A stretch of DNA of 64,000 nt, taken from Geosiphon pyriformis (Eukaryota; Glomeromycota; Glomeromycetes; Archaeosporales; Geosiphonaceae). The stretch lies in assembly GCA_016748015.1 (NCBI GenBank), contig JAAOMT010000617.1, positions 876,635 through 940,634 on the forward strand, written 5' to 3'. This document shows positions 11,480-21,929 of the stretch, one piece after another (the stretch's first letter is position 1; every line of letters begins with the position of its first letter). The notes beneath the pieces are model-generated. The model worked only from the letters and a program-made list of their open reading frames with translations, did not search any database and was not told where the DNA came from. A program made the position numbers and the translations under genes.

Positions 11480-12843
11480 GGAAGGTTGTTCAATGACAAC
11501 TATTGGTTCTAAGTTTCAGAGAATATCTTCGGAATTGACTAAAGAGGAATGTATACCAATTTGTGGAATTAATGGTTCAGGATTGTTTCTGGAATAATAG
11601 TGTTTCAAATGATTTTCATGTACAACTTTTGCTAGAATTTTGTCATCAAGTCTTAGCTTGTATGATCTATTGCCTAGGACTTTATGGATAAAGAATGGTC
11701 CATCCCATTTATTTTAAATTTTCTACTCCATTGTTTTTTAGCTTTAGTTCTGTGTAAGAGAACTTTGTTTCCGATTTTAAATTTATTAGTAACTGGAGGC
11801 AATTTGTCATTATGCCGTTTTTTTTGTCGAGCTTGGGAGTGTTCAATATGGGTGGCTGCTATTTATCATTTTCCTTCCAATGTGCTAAGCAGAGTGTAGG
11901 TTTTTCACTGAAGCATTTCTTGGAAATTGTTTTCATCAATTGGTTGTGCTGGGTATGTTTCCACTGTGAAACTAATTGGTAATGTTGCTGTCCTTCTGTA
12001 AGTTAAATCAAATAGTGTGTGTTTTGTGGTATCTTGTTTTAGTGTTTTGTATGCTAGCAACACTGATGAAATAAAGATATCCCACTCTTGCTCGAAATTG
12101 GTTGAGACTTTGGCTAATGACTCACACAATGTTCTGTTAAAACGTTCCACAAGTCTATTTGTTTGTGGATGGTAGGGCAAAGACAGAGATCTTTTGATAT
12201 TGAATTGTTCGCAAATTTCTTGTATCAAGTTGTTCACAAAGTGTGTCCCCTGATTAGATAAAAGTTCAATTGGATATTCGTGTCTACAAATGATGTCTTC
12301 GTAGATAAAATTTGCTACTGATTTTGCATCTGCTCGTTGAATGGCTCTGGCTTTGGGCCATTTAGTAAGATAGTCTACAGCTACTGCAATATAATGGTTT
12401 CCTTGAGTGGTGATAGATAGTGGTCCAACTAAATCGATACCAACTCGGTCAAAGAGTTGTCCAACTTTGATTGGATTTAATGGTCCAGTAGGGCGTGTTC
12501 CTTCTCTTCTTTGACAACTATTACAAGATTTGACATATTCGTGAATGTCTTTTCTCATTCGAGGCCAAAAGTAGTATTCTAGTGTTTTTTGGGTGGTGCT
12601 ATCTTTTTTGAAGTGTGCTGATAAAGGATCTGAGTGCATGTTGTATAATATGATCTTTTTTTCTTGTTTTTGTATTAATCTGAATGGTTTGTTTGGGTTT
12701 TTGAAATTTTGATGATAAATAATGTTGTTGTGTAGAAAATATTGTTTGGCTTGTTGTTGTAGTTGATGTTTTTCATCTGAAGACCAATCTGTTGGGATTG
12801 TTAATGTTTCCAAATATTGTTTGAGATTGTTGTAGTTTTCCAA
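11480..12843 (-). pseudogene. Integrase of element B
   Basis: A 312-codon open stretch (11905-12843) holds the HHCC zinc-binding N-terminus (HSDPLSAHF, then CNSCQR) and the catalytic core. The first Asp is in VGIDLVGPL. The second Asp has become Asn (LLSNQGTHFVN, usually SDQGTHF). The third Glu is present in HPQTNRLVERFNRTL. After a stop at 11905 the C-terminal domain continues in broken frames, including KWDGPFFIHKVL (GPY/F-type module) near 11700. Function in the family: insertion of the cDNA. The Asp-to-Asn change and nonsense codons make this copy inactive. Confidence 0.88.
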
Positions 12844-13365
12844 ATTCGTTGTTTGTTGGCTCTTTTGGTTGGTTAAGTTGAGTGTTGGTTTTTGTGTTTT
12901 CTAATCTTGTCTCATTCTGGAGAGACAGTCAACATTGGTGTGGAGTTTTCTTGGTTTGTGATGTACTATGTATCGATAGTTTGCTAGAAATTCTGTCCAT
13001 CGGGTTTGTTTTGCATTTAGCTGAGTATTTTTGTTCTGAAGCCATTTGAGTCCAATATTATTAGTGATAATATTGAATTCTTTAGGCCTGAGATAAAAAT
13101 TGAAGTGGTGTAAGGCCCAAATTACAGCTGTTGTTTCTAGTTCTGTGGCAGGGTAGTTTTTCTCAGCTGGTTTTAATGTTCTGCTAGCATAAGCAATTAC
13201 TCACTCATTTCCATTGTCATTTAGTTGTGATAAGATGACACCAAAAGCAGTATACGAAGCATCTATAGCTAGTCAAAATCAGTTGCTGAAATCTGGGTAG
13301 GCGAAGATTGGAGCTGTTGTCAGTTTTTTTTTGAGAATTTCAAAAGCTTTTTGGTATTTGATAGT
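12844..13365 (-). pseudogene. RNase H domain of element B
   Basis: Minus-strand codons read LAIDASYTAFGVILSQ, VIAYASRTLKPAEKNY, ELETTAVIWALHHF, then ITNNIGLKWLQ and VDCLSRM. This is the standard gypsy RNase H/tether pattern: Asp in LAIDAS and Glu in ELE are present, while the TDH Asp is Asn (TNN). A few stop codons interrupt it. It joins the RT upstream and the integrase downstream in the same frame. Confidence 0.75.
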
Positions 13366-14187
13366 TCATTTGTATTCAACGTTTTTGGTGGTGAGCTGGT
13401 TGAGAGGTTTTGCAATTTCCGAGAATCTTTTAATAAACTTCCAATAGTAGGATGCTAATCCTATGAATTCTCTTAGTTCTGTAGTGTTTCGAGGAGTTTT
13501 AAAGTTTTTGACAATGCTGATTTTTCTAGGGTCTGGTTTGATTCCATCTTTACTAACAATATGCACAAGGAAAGCCAAGCTTGTTTTTCCAAAGTAGTAT
13601 TTTTCGATGTTGAGTTTTAGTCCTGCTTTTTGTAATTGTTGAAAAACTTCTTACAGGTGTTTTAAGTATAATTCAAATGATGGAAAATAAACATCAGTAT
13701 TGTTAAGATAAATGACCACTGACTTCCAAAGAAGTTCTTGATACACAACATCCATTAATCTCTGAAATGTTGCTGGTGTATTGCATAATCTGAAAGGCAT
13801 TACATTGAACTCGTAATTTCTATCTTGGATAGTGAATGCTGTTTTGGGGCAATCTTTAGGATCCATAGCAACTTGCCAGTAACCACTTTTTAAATCTAGT
13901 GTTGAAAAGTATTTGGATTTTCTAAGGGCATCTAATATGTCATCAATCTGGGGAAGAGGGTAGGCATCTCCAATTGTAATACTGTTGAGTTGTCGATAAT
14001 CAACACAAAATCGGATCTTTCTATTTTTCTTTTTAACTAGCACTACAGGTAAAGCCCAAGGACTCATGGAGAGTTGGATGAGCCCATTGTTAAGCATTCA
14101 TTGTACTTTTTTTCGGATGAATTGGTGGCTTTCTGGAGCAACTTGATATGCTTATTGTCTTCTTGGTTTGGCATTTCCTGTATAAAT
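13366..14187 (-). pseudogene. Reverse transcriptase of element B
   Basis: Open pieces 13651-14097 and 13366-13578. Recognisable RT motifs are SPWALPVVLVKKK, RFCVDYRQLN, YPLPQIDDI, FSTLDLKSGYWQV, KTAFT, FNVMPFRLCNTPATFQRLM, the catalytic box and FIGLASYYWKFIKRF. The box reads IYLNNTDVYF where YLDD is expected: both metal-binding Asp are Asn, as GAT-to-AAT changes would give, and a Gly-to-Arg sits in the preceding MPFGL motif. Polymerase activity must be lost. In-frame stops lie near 13650 and 13580-13600. Confidence 0.9.
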
Positions 14188-14189
14188 TT

Positions 14190-15200
14190 AGTGTTGAACT
14201 AAATTGGTTCTTCCTAAGTCATTGTTGTTTTCAGTGAAGATATTAGCAAATTTTGCAATTAGCTCTTTGAGCTGGGTCTGTTGTTGTGGTTCAAGTTGTC
14301 CTATGTTGATCCAAGATAGTTTTTCCATGACAACATGGTAGTTTTCAGAACTGGGGTTTGGGTTGATTTTTGGTAATGAATGTCCAATAATTTCAGAGAA
14401 ATCGGAAATTGTTTGGGGTAATTCTTGTTGAAATATATTACTGTGAATAACTTTAATTTCTAAATTATTTAATAAAATTATGGGGTAATTATTGGAGTTG
14501 TAAAAAGTAACTTGGACTTTCTTTGTTCCTTCTGGAATATAAATGTTTGGGATTAAAATATTATATTCCAAGCAGACTTGTTCATTGGACTCAAAAATTT
14601 GTTGTGTGGTTGTTGGCTTTAGGCAGGTGTAGATTTCTGGATGTTCTTCAAAGGGTGAAATGGTAATTGGTTGTGGAAGTCTAAGAATCTGGTGAGATTT
14701 GTTCTGTGTGTTAAGAGTTATATTAACTGGAACTATGAATCGTCTAGTTGAACCAAAACCTTGGGTTCCTCTATCGCTTTTTCCTAATTGTTCTCTTTGA
14801 TTAACTAGTTGCAAACCTGAAATGTTGATTAGGGATAGATAAATAGCTTGAACAATTTTTTCAGCATGTTCGATCTTGAATGGTTTGTCAGTTTCATTTT
14901 AAAGCATCACTGTAATGTCTCCAGTATATTCAGCATCAATTATTCCTTCTTTGACATTAATTCCTTTGCTTGCCAGAGAGAACCAGGAGGTGATTTGAAC
15001 CATTGCTCCTGACAGGATTTTGAGTGCAATTTTAAGGTTGATTTTTGTAAGAGATTTGGGTTTGAGAACAAGAGTATCCTTGTCTGGATATCTTAGGTCA
15101 TATCCAGCATCAATTTCATGTGCTTTTTCAGGTTTTATTCCTTGTCCGTTGTTGTTGAAGTATTTAAGTTGTAAAGCAGGCTGATTTTCGATAAGGTAGA
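14190..15200 (-). pseudogene. Retroelement dUTPase domain and linker to RT (element B)
   Basis: Between the Cys-rich module and the RT, the polyprotein frame contains all five trimeric-dUTPase motifs in order: motif 1 AGYDLRYP; motif 2 SWFSLASKGINV (normally RSSLA, two C-to-T changes); motif 3 GIIDAEYTGDI with the catalytic Asp; motif 4 EHAEKIVQ (GDRIAQ type); motif 5 RGTQGFGSTR (P-loop-like Gly-rich arm). Only one nonsense codon (TAA at about 14899, probably from CAA) breaks the domain. dUTPase hydrolyses dUTP to dUMP and PPi and keeps uracil out of DNA. A linker of about 190 residues (14188-14700) leads to RT. An equivalent domain lies in element A. Confidence 0.85.
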
Positions 15201-15289
15201 TGGGTGTTGTTTCAATTTCTTCTATTGCTTCAGGTTCTCCAAATTCAATTTTATTTTTATCATTTTTGCTGGGCAAGGGGATATTAAAA

Positions 15290-16130
15290 GTGTAGCATTC
15301 AGAATACCACTGTTCATTACAAGGCATAATGCATTCTTCACATAGTCTAATGTTCATTTGCTCTAATCATTGAATTTGAGCTTCTTGAGTTAGGTAAGTG
15401 TGACTTGCAATTTGGTGGTAGACTTCTACTTTGTCTTCATAATCAAATCCAGCTAATTCCATGATGTATTCAATGTATTCTGCTTCCTTTATTTGACAAA
15501 CATCTTTTTTGGTAGCTCTATTAATTAATGCTATTGCTAAGTCGAAAATCATCTCAGCATTATGGGGGTAGTAATAAAGTTTGTTGAGAGCATTGTTGTA
15601 TGCCACATTAAAGGTGTTCCTCTTTTTACTTTTTCTGAAATTGATAAAACATATTGGCAGGTCTGATCACAGACTCTTCTTCTTATGGCTACATCAATCC
15701 AATTGCATTCTTCCAATAGTATATCTCCACAAGTCAAACAAGAGGTGTTGTCCTATTTTCCACTCCTTTTTATTAGATGGCCCCATCATTCTCTGTGGCA
15801 AGCCTTGCAGTAATAACAAATATGATTTTCATATTCTTCTTCAGGTAAAATGCAGGCTCCCATTGACAATAGTTTCTTGTGGCAGTCCTTACATTCAAGG
15901 GGAATATAGGGGTGTTGTTTTCTTGGTTTGGGTTTTGAGTAAGGGATATTTCATCCAGAGGTTTCGGGTTCAGAGTGTGGGGTAAAATGTTCTTGTTCTG
16001 TTTCATTGGCCCAGTTGGACGTTGATCCAAGAGCCATGAATGTTTCAATGAGGGGTTTTTCCTCTTTTGGTTCAAATTCAAAAGCTGGAGTGTTTGTTGA
16101 ATGTATTACAAGTGGCAGGTACTCAGGCAT
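15290..16130 (-). pseudogene. Cys-rich (putative zinc-binding) module of element B
   Basis: Lies between protease and dUTPase. Reading the minus strand: LECKDCHKKLLSMGAC, NHICYYCKACHRE, SCLTCGDILLEECNW, VCDQTC, then LCEECIMPCNEQWYSEC. This makes at least three Cys clusters of CxxC type over about 230 residues. Two frame changes (near 16150 and 15600) and a TGA at about 15785 break it. Element A has the same clusters in the same order. I do not know a named domain with this pattern; zinc binding is inferred from the CxxC pairs. Confidence 0.65.
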
Positions 16131-16167
16131 GTTGTCCTTGGTAGGAGATTGTTAACTCTTGTGTTTT

Positions 16168-16752
16168 CTAATTCAGATTAGCATTGGCTTTTTGAAGCCA
16201 ATCATTTCTGATGAGAGCTTGGTATTGGGGTACATTTATTACAAGAACTTTGACTGGAATGGTGATTTCATCAAGAGTAAATAAAAAATTGTCAATTTCT
16301 CCTACTGGGGTCTTTTTCATGCCATCGGCAGTGATGATTACTGTTTGAGCTGGTCGGTCAACATTTCTCTTTAACTGTTGCATTAACTGGTAGGTGATAA
16401 TGCTTCCAGTGGATCTACTGTCTAGGATCAAGCAAATTGTCTTTCTTTCAACTTCTGCTTCAGTGTACATAGCCGTGATTGCTTTTTGTTCATTGGCAGT
16501 TGTATTGCTAAGCAGGAATAGTGACTCATTTGCTTCAAACTCAAAAGGGAATATATCTGAAAGGTTAGCATTTTCAGCAATTCTGGCTGGTGGGATTGTG
16601 GTGGGAGTATAAGAAGAGTTTTGTTGTTGTGCTGTAGCTCTACCTTCCAAGGGTGCAGTATGGTGAAAATCCTGTTCTTCTGGCATTGTTAAATAATTGG
16701 GTTGAGTGTGATAGTAGTTGGGTTTTGGTTGAGTGGAATTTCGGGAAACCAA
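16168..16752 (-). pseudogene. Aspartic protease of element B
   Basis: A 194-codon open stretch. The C-terminal half holds the retropepsin core: ICLILDSRSTGSIIT, where the family has D-S/T-G, so the active-site Gly is Arg; then TVIITADGMKK, IPVKVLVINV and ALIRNDWLQK, where A-L-I/L-G-N-D-W-L is usual and Gly is again Arg. Both are single G-to-A changes. The N-terminal half is Gln/Thr/Pro-rich linker after the Gag zinc knuckle. Family role: polyprotein processing. Expected to be inactive. Confidence 0.85.
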
Positions 16753-16823
16753 TTGGTTGTTCGAACTGATTCTATTGTTGTTTACTTGGTATCGGTTTTG
16801 TGGTGTGAATTGATTTTGTGTAA

Positions 16824-18553
16824 TCAGTCTTCGAGCAGATATTTAATAATGTTGTGTGGGTGGTTGTTGGTATTGCTGTTGGATTGGCTGTGGGGCGGGC
16901 TGATAATAGTTATTTTGGTATTAGGGTCTTGGTGGATAGTAAGCTGGTGGTGGTGGTTGATAATAAGATTGCTGTGGTGGAGGGTAACGTTGATTACTCC
17001 TATTTTGTTGGTCTCATTGTAGCTTTCTGCAATCTTTTTTCCAGTGGTCAGAGATTCCACAGTAATGGCAATTCTGAGGCTGGTTATTGGAAAGTGGTGC
17101 AAAGTTATTTTGATTTTGTCTTTGGGGTGGTTGATATCTTTGGGGTTGCTGTTGTTGTTGATTGGTGAAATAGTTTTCAACCTTTTTTGTGAGTTGGTCA
17201 ATTTTTTCCTCAGCTGCTGAGTTGGTTTCTCTAATTGCCAAATTTACAAGTTTTGTGCAATTGGCTTCTTCCATGACCATTTTGTATCTTTTTGCATGCT
17301 GTATGGCAGAGTTTAAATCTTCTGGCATATGTGGACAAATTTTTTTAATTAGTTTATCTTTTAGACCAGTGATAAATTGATCCAAGATTTGAGCATCGGA
17401 ATAATAATTATTTGTTTCAAGTTGGCAAATTCATCTGAGAAGTTTGTTGAATTTCCCAATATAAGTCATAACAGATTCGGAAGGTTCTTGTTTGATATTT
17501 TGAAAACGATTGCGAAGAATGATGAAGGCATTATTGTCGGTAAACTGTTCAAGAAAGGCTGCTTTGAAAGCGTTCCAATCATTGAATGGGGTGGCCAAGT
17601 TTTCAAACTATTCTTCTGCTGTTCCTTTGAGAAAGTAGGGAATTGTTCTTAACATTCTGGCAGCATTCCATCCATTTGCATCTCCAGCTTTAGTAACTTG
17701 GTCGAGCCATTCTTGAAGACTGGTCTCAATGTCTTTTCTATTAAATTCAGGGATTTTTGCGATGTATGTTGTCATTTTGTTTTCTTCGTTTTCACTGTCT
17801 ATTGATTCTTCTTTAGATATTTTAGGTTCATTTTTTTCATTCACTGCTGTCTCAGAGTGTTCACTTTGATTTTCAGCTAGAAAGTCAAGGAGATTGGAAC
17901 TAGTTTGAAAGGGTTTTTTGTTGTCTGATGGGACTTTTAAGTGATGTAAAATCTTCTGGTCTTGTAAATCAATTCAAGAATAAATTAGGCATTTGTGCTT
18001 GTGCAAGTGAAGCTGAAAAAGGTGTGATAGTAAGTGGAAGTTTTGAACTGGTTCCTTGTTCAGGTGTTTGTAAATGTTTGGCAGTTGTTTTTGGTAGTGT
18101 TGGAGTATTTGGGATGGTTTTTGAGTATTGCTTCAATTTGTTTTTGTCTTTGTTGCTTGTTTCTGTTTCCAATTCAAAATCAATAGAGTATTGAGACTGC
18201 ACTGGATATGTTTTTTCACAGTATTTGATAATGTTAAAATTAAGTTCGTGAAAGTAAGTGACAAGTATTTCACTATTAAGGTCTTCAGTTCCCAACCATA
18301 AATAGTGTGCTAAATTATTGTAAAGATTGCTTCTAACTTCTGAGATATTGTAATTTCCAAAAAGATAATTTTTAATGTGGTTTTCAATGTATTGGTATAC
18401 TGATTTCTTGACAACTTCAATTCCGTCTAGAATGTTGAATCTTTGCTTGCAGTGGGTGTAAATTGATTGGTAATACTCTAGAGTTGTTGCATCTGGTGTG
18501 GTCACCACTTTGAATTTTGTTGTTGCTGTGTTATTTCTGTGGGAGAGCACCAA
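16824..18553 (-). pseudogene. Gag of element B
   Basis: Three open pieces. 17969-18553 (N-terminal 194 codons) starts at the primer-binding site with TTG, not ATG; TAA lies just upstream and the first internal Met is codon 187. 17608-17844 and the following frame encode the capsid-type retrotransposon gag fold (IPEFNRKDIETSLQEWLDQV; a FITGLKDKLIKKI block at 17385). 17014-17385 ends with the nucleocapsid zinc knuckle NCHYCGISDHWKKDC (CX2CX4HX4C) after a Gln-rich stretch. A frameshift near 17.9 kb separates the first two pieces; knuckle and protease share a frame, so Gag and Pol were probably one polyprotein. Confidence 0.85.
18541..18552 (-). other. Primer-binding site of element B
   Basis: Minus-strand TGGTGCTCTCCC begins two bases (TT) after the 5' LTR ends in TAACA. 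It is complementary to a tRNA 3' end of the form ...GGGAGAGCACCA. The tRNA species was not identified. The Gag frame runs through it. Confidence 0.7.
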
Positions 18554-18554
18554 A

Positions 18555-19534
18555 TGTTACCAGAGGTTTTTGGTCTCCTTTCTTGAATGTTGTTGATGCC
18601 TGTTTGCTGTAAATTCATGTTTCCAGGAAGTAGTTGGACCTCCAGTAACTGAATTTATCTTCAAATTATCTTCTATAATTTGAACTTGCTAGGCTTATGA
18701 GTGGAATGGCCAATTTCATGCCAGTTGCTTTATGTAGTTACATTGTAGTAAACGTCAACTCTTTCCCAGAAATTGCTTGTCTGAAAGCTCACTAAAAATG
18801 TGTAGTTACTTTGCTGTGAAAGTCAACTCTTCTACAGGAATCTTGTCTGTAGGCTACCCTAATAATTGTAATAAGAAAAGAAAAATAAAAGAAATATAAA
18901 AGAAATAGGATTTTATCAAGGGAAATGTTTTTTTATCCAGGCCTGGAGTCACTAACAGTTTACTGAAATTGGTAGCTAATCAATTTCAAAACGTTAGTTG
19001 GGTTTTGAGGATTTTCCAAGTGCAATAATTTAAAAAATTTGGTTTTTTGAATTATTTGATATTTATTTTTTTTTGTGTGTGTGTAGGAATGGTTCTAAGT
19101 GATACATCTAAAGTAAGATACATTTTTTCAAAGAGAGAAGCTCTTCTTTTATACAATTTGTTGTAACACTATTTTATGAACTTGAACTTTGCTTTTTTCT
19201 ACAATTTCGCTGAACTAAAGATACATTTCAGCAAACTACAAGTTATTTCTGCAAACTATTAGATATTTTGGTGAACTATCAATTATTTCAGCAAATTTCT
19301 ACAAATTTCGGCAAACTTTTTGAATGTTATATAGTTCGGGGTATTGCATAATTGATCATTGCAATTAGATTACATTTGTGTTATGTACAAATTGGGTTAT
19401 TAATTAAATGATAATTTCAGACATTTTGCTAATATACTAAGTGATAATTTGAAACGATAATATATGTTAATTAATAATAAGAATTATAAAGATAATTTCA
19501 TGCTAAATAATATCTCTAATTTTGTCTGGTAACA
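18555..19534 (-). repeat. 5' LTR of element B
   Basis: 980 bp; minus-strand start TGTTACCAGACAAAATTAG and end CTGGTAACA. It matches the 3' LTR at 9797-10657 closely, but retains an extra block of roughly 125 bp at about 18905-19030. An AT-shifted homolog of the whole LTR, including that block, is at 28758-29627, so the longer form is ancestral. Confidence 0.9.
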
Positions 19535-20040
19535 TCAGCAACAAATTTTGCATCTATTCTTTGAATAATTTTTGCTTCTGGCCACTTAGTAAGATAATCT
19601 ATGGCTATTGTTATATATCTGTTTCTTCTGTTGGTTATTGTTAATAGTTTGACTAAGTCAATTTCAATGTGATTGAATAGTTGTCCCACTTTAATTGGTC
19701 TTAATGATTCACTGGGTCTTGTTTCTCTTCTTCTTTAACAAGCATCACAATTTTGAACATATTGGATGATGTTTGAATACATTGATAGCCAATAGTATCT
19801 TTTTCTGATTTTTTCTATGATTGCTTCTTTGTGAAAATATCCTGCTGTTGGATCAGAATACATGTTGAATAATATGGTTTCTTTCTCTGGTTTTATGATT
19901 ATTTTGGTTGGTTAATCTGAATTCTTTCTGTTTTTTCAATAAAGTATATCTTGGTAAATAATAAAATATTTAAACTGTTGTTTGATATGGTTTCATTTCT
20001 TTTGAGATAATTTTTCCTTAAACTGTTAAATATTTATAAA
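19535..20040 (-). pseudogene. Integrase of element A, N-terminal part
   Basis: Continues A's integrase beyond element B after the duplicated TCAG. It corresponds base for base to element B at about 12310-12750: the region for the first catalytic Asp, the CNSCQR zinc motif (degraded), and the H-containing SAHF segment. No long ORF remains; several stops. The sequence becomes more decayed towards 20040. Confidence 0.75.
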
Positions 20041-20144
20041 ATGTTAAAGTTGTTGATATTTTTGTGTATTTATTTTTTTGTTATATTTTTGGGTTGAAAT
20101 ATTCTTAAATTTGTCTTATCTGTGACAAACCATTGGCATTTCTG

Positions 20145-20171
20145 TTTTTTTTTTTTTTTTTTTTTTTTTTT
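20145..20171. repeat. Poly-T run (27 bp)
   Basis: Homopolymer within the integrase to RNase H linker of element A. It is absent at the same place in element B, so it is a local expansion or a small poly-A insertion on the minus strand. Confidence 0.8.
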
Positions 20172-20179
20172 GTAATGTA

Positions 20180-21460
20180 CTGTATAATTAAATAGTAAAA
20201 GTTTTATTTTCTATCTAGCATGGCAATTGTCTCTGAATTCTTGTTTCTGAATTGAAATTAATTCTTTATGGTCAGTGTATATGTTAAATTTTTGGCTTAA
20301 GTATTTTTTCTATTTTATGACTGCCCAATAGATTGCTAAATATTCTAGTGCTGGAGTTCTGTAGTTCTTTTCAGCTGGACTTAAGCTGTAATTAGCATAT
20401 ACTACTGGATGTTCTCTTTTATCTGGTTTTTTTGAGATAATACAGCTCCTAATGTTTTGACCCAACACATTGGTTGTGATTATAAATGGCTTGCTATGAT
20501 CTGAATAGATCAGTACTAGAGCTTAAATAAGCTTTTTTCTTAATGTATCAAAAGCTTCTTGCTGGTTTTCTGTCTATTCATATTTGGTGTTTATTGCTTG
20601 GAGCTGGTGTAATGGCTGAGCTAGTTTGGAGAAGTCTTTGATAAAGTGACAGTAGTAACTCATAAATCCTAAAAATGCTCGTAGTTTGGTCAAGTTAATA
20701 AGTACTGGAAAGTTTTTAACTATTTCAATTTTATCTGGATCTGTCTTAATTTTGTCTTTGCTTATAATATATCCCAAGAATTTTAATTCCATTTTGCCAA
20801 AGAAACATTTGATGACATTTAACTTTAATCCAGCTCTTTTTAGTCTTTTAAATACTTGTTGAAGATGGTGTAAATAATCATCAAATGTCTTAAAAAACAC
20901 ATTGGTGTTATCTAAGTAAACAACTACTGATTTCCACAATAGTCTAATATAAACAATTTCCATAAGCCATTGAAATGTGGCTGGTGCATTCATTAAGCCA
21001 AAAGGCATAACTTCAAATTCAAAATTTTTTTCTTGGGTTGTAAAAGCCATTTTTTCTTTATCTTCTGGTTTTATGGCTACTTGCCAGTAACTATTGTTTA
21101 AGTCTAAAGTTGAGAATCATTTTTTTCCTCCAAAAGCATCGAAAAGTTCTTGGATCTTTGGAGTTGAATAGCTATCTTTTTTTGTTACTCCATTAAGTTT
21201 TTGGTAATTTACACAAAAGTGGATTTTTCCATTCTTCTTATGAATTAATACTACTGGCAATAACTATGAACTCATTGATAGTTGAATTAATCTGTTGTCT
21301 AACATCTGGTTAATTTCTTGTCAGATAATTTCATGGCTTGCTGGTGGTACTTGGTATGCTCTTTGTTTGATTGGCATTGTATCTCCAGTCTTGATCTAAT
21401 GTTGGATTATGTCAGTTCTGCCAAATTTATTTTCACTGACAAAGATGTCGTTAAAGTTGT
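20180..21460 (-). pseudogene. Reverse transcriptase and RNase H of element A
   Basis: The open stretch 20574-21050 carries MAFTTQEKNFEFEVMPFG, NAPATFQWLM, the catalytic box VVYLDNTNVFF (YLDD with the second Asp changed to Asn), LKRAGLKLNVIKC and FLGFMSYYCHFIKDF. Upstream (21050-21460) the fingers region is readable only with stops; downstream (20180-20570) the RNase H region is likewise broken. Same plan as element B. The frame differs from that of Gag-dUTPase, so a frameshift has occurred between 21.05 and 22.0 kb. Confidence 0.85.
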
Positions 21461-21929
21461 TAAGTAACATTTTAAGCTATATATGTTGTAGTGAGTCTAG
21501 ATTTCCCAACTTTATCTGTTTCAATTATTTTGGTTGGAGCAGATAATATTCTTCTTATCTGTAGATTGTTTATGGTGTAATATCTACATATCTACAAAGC
21601 TGTAGAAAATTTGAAATGGGGTTTGGTAGTTGTTCTTCAACTTCAGTGCTTAAATATCCAATAGTGGTTTCTTTTAGTATTTTAATGACATCTCTTGTTG
21701 TGTTGTAGATAAAAATTTTGATATGTTTTGAATTCTTGACTGGTATGTAGAAATTGGTAAGTCTAATTTTTTCTGATTTACAAATGGTAGTTTTTACTTC
21801 AAAAATTTAAAATTGATTCTTTACTTTTTTTCTATGACTAACATGTACTGGTTATATGGTGAAATAGAAATTGATTGATGAGTGGAAATAATTTCTCTTT
21901 TGTTAATACTTTCTTTCTCTGCTATATTA

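Larger units (their letters stand above)
9797..19534 (-). mobile_element. Ty3/gypsy retrotransposon B with dUTPase, nested in A
   Basis: About 9.7 kb with LTRs at 9797-10657 and 18555-19534, both ending TGTTA...TAACA, and a 4-bp target duplication TCAG (9793-9796 and 19535-19538). Removing it restores A's integrase frame context. The minus-strand order is PBS, Gag (zinc knuckle), protease, Cys-rich module, dUTPase, RT, RNase H, integrase with GPY/F-like C-terminus, ORF3, polypurine tract. It is much better preserved than A, so younger, yet it has nonsense codons, several frameshifts and lost catalytic residues. Confidence 0.92.

Noticed and set aside
11684-11899. Plus ORF at the integrase C-terminus of element B
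   Set aside because: Antisense to the GPY/F-like module that is readable on the minus strand.
16394-17380. Plus-strand ORFs antisense to Gag and protease of element B (Val/Trp-rich)
   Set aside because: Shadows of the Gln/Pro-rich minus-strand coding sequence; no plus-strand motif.
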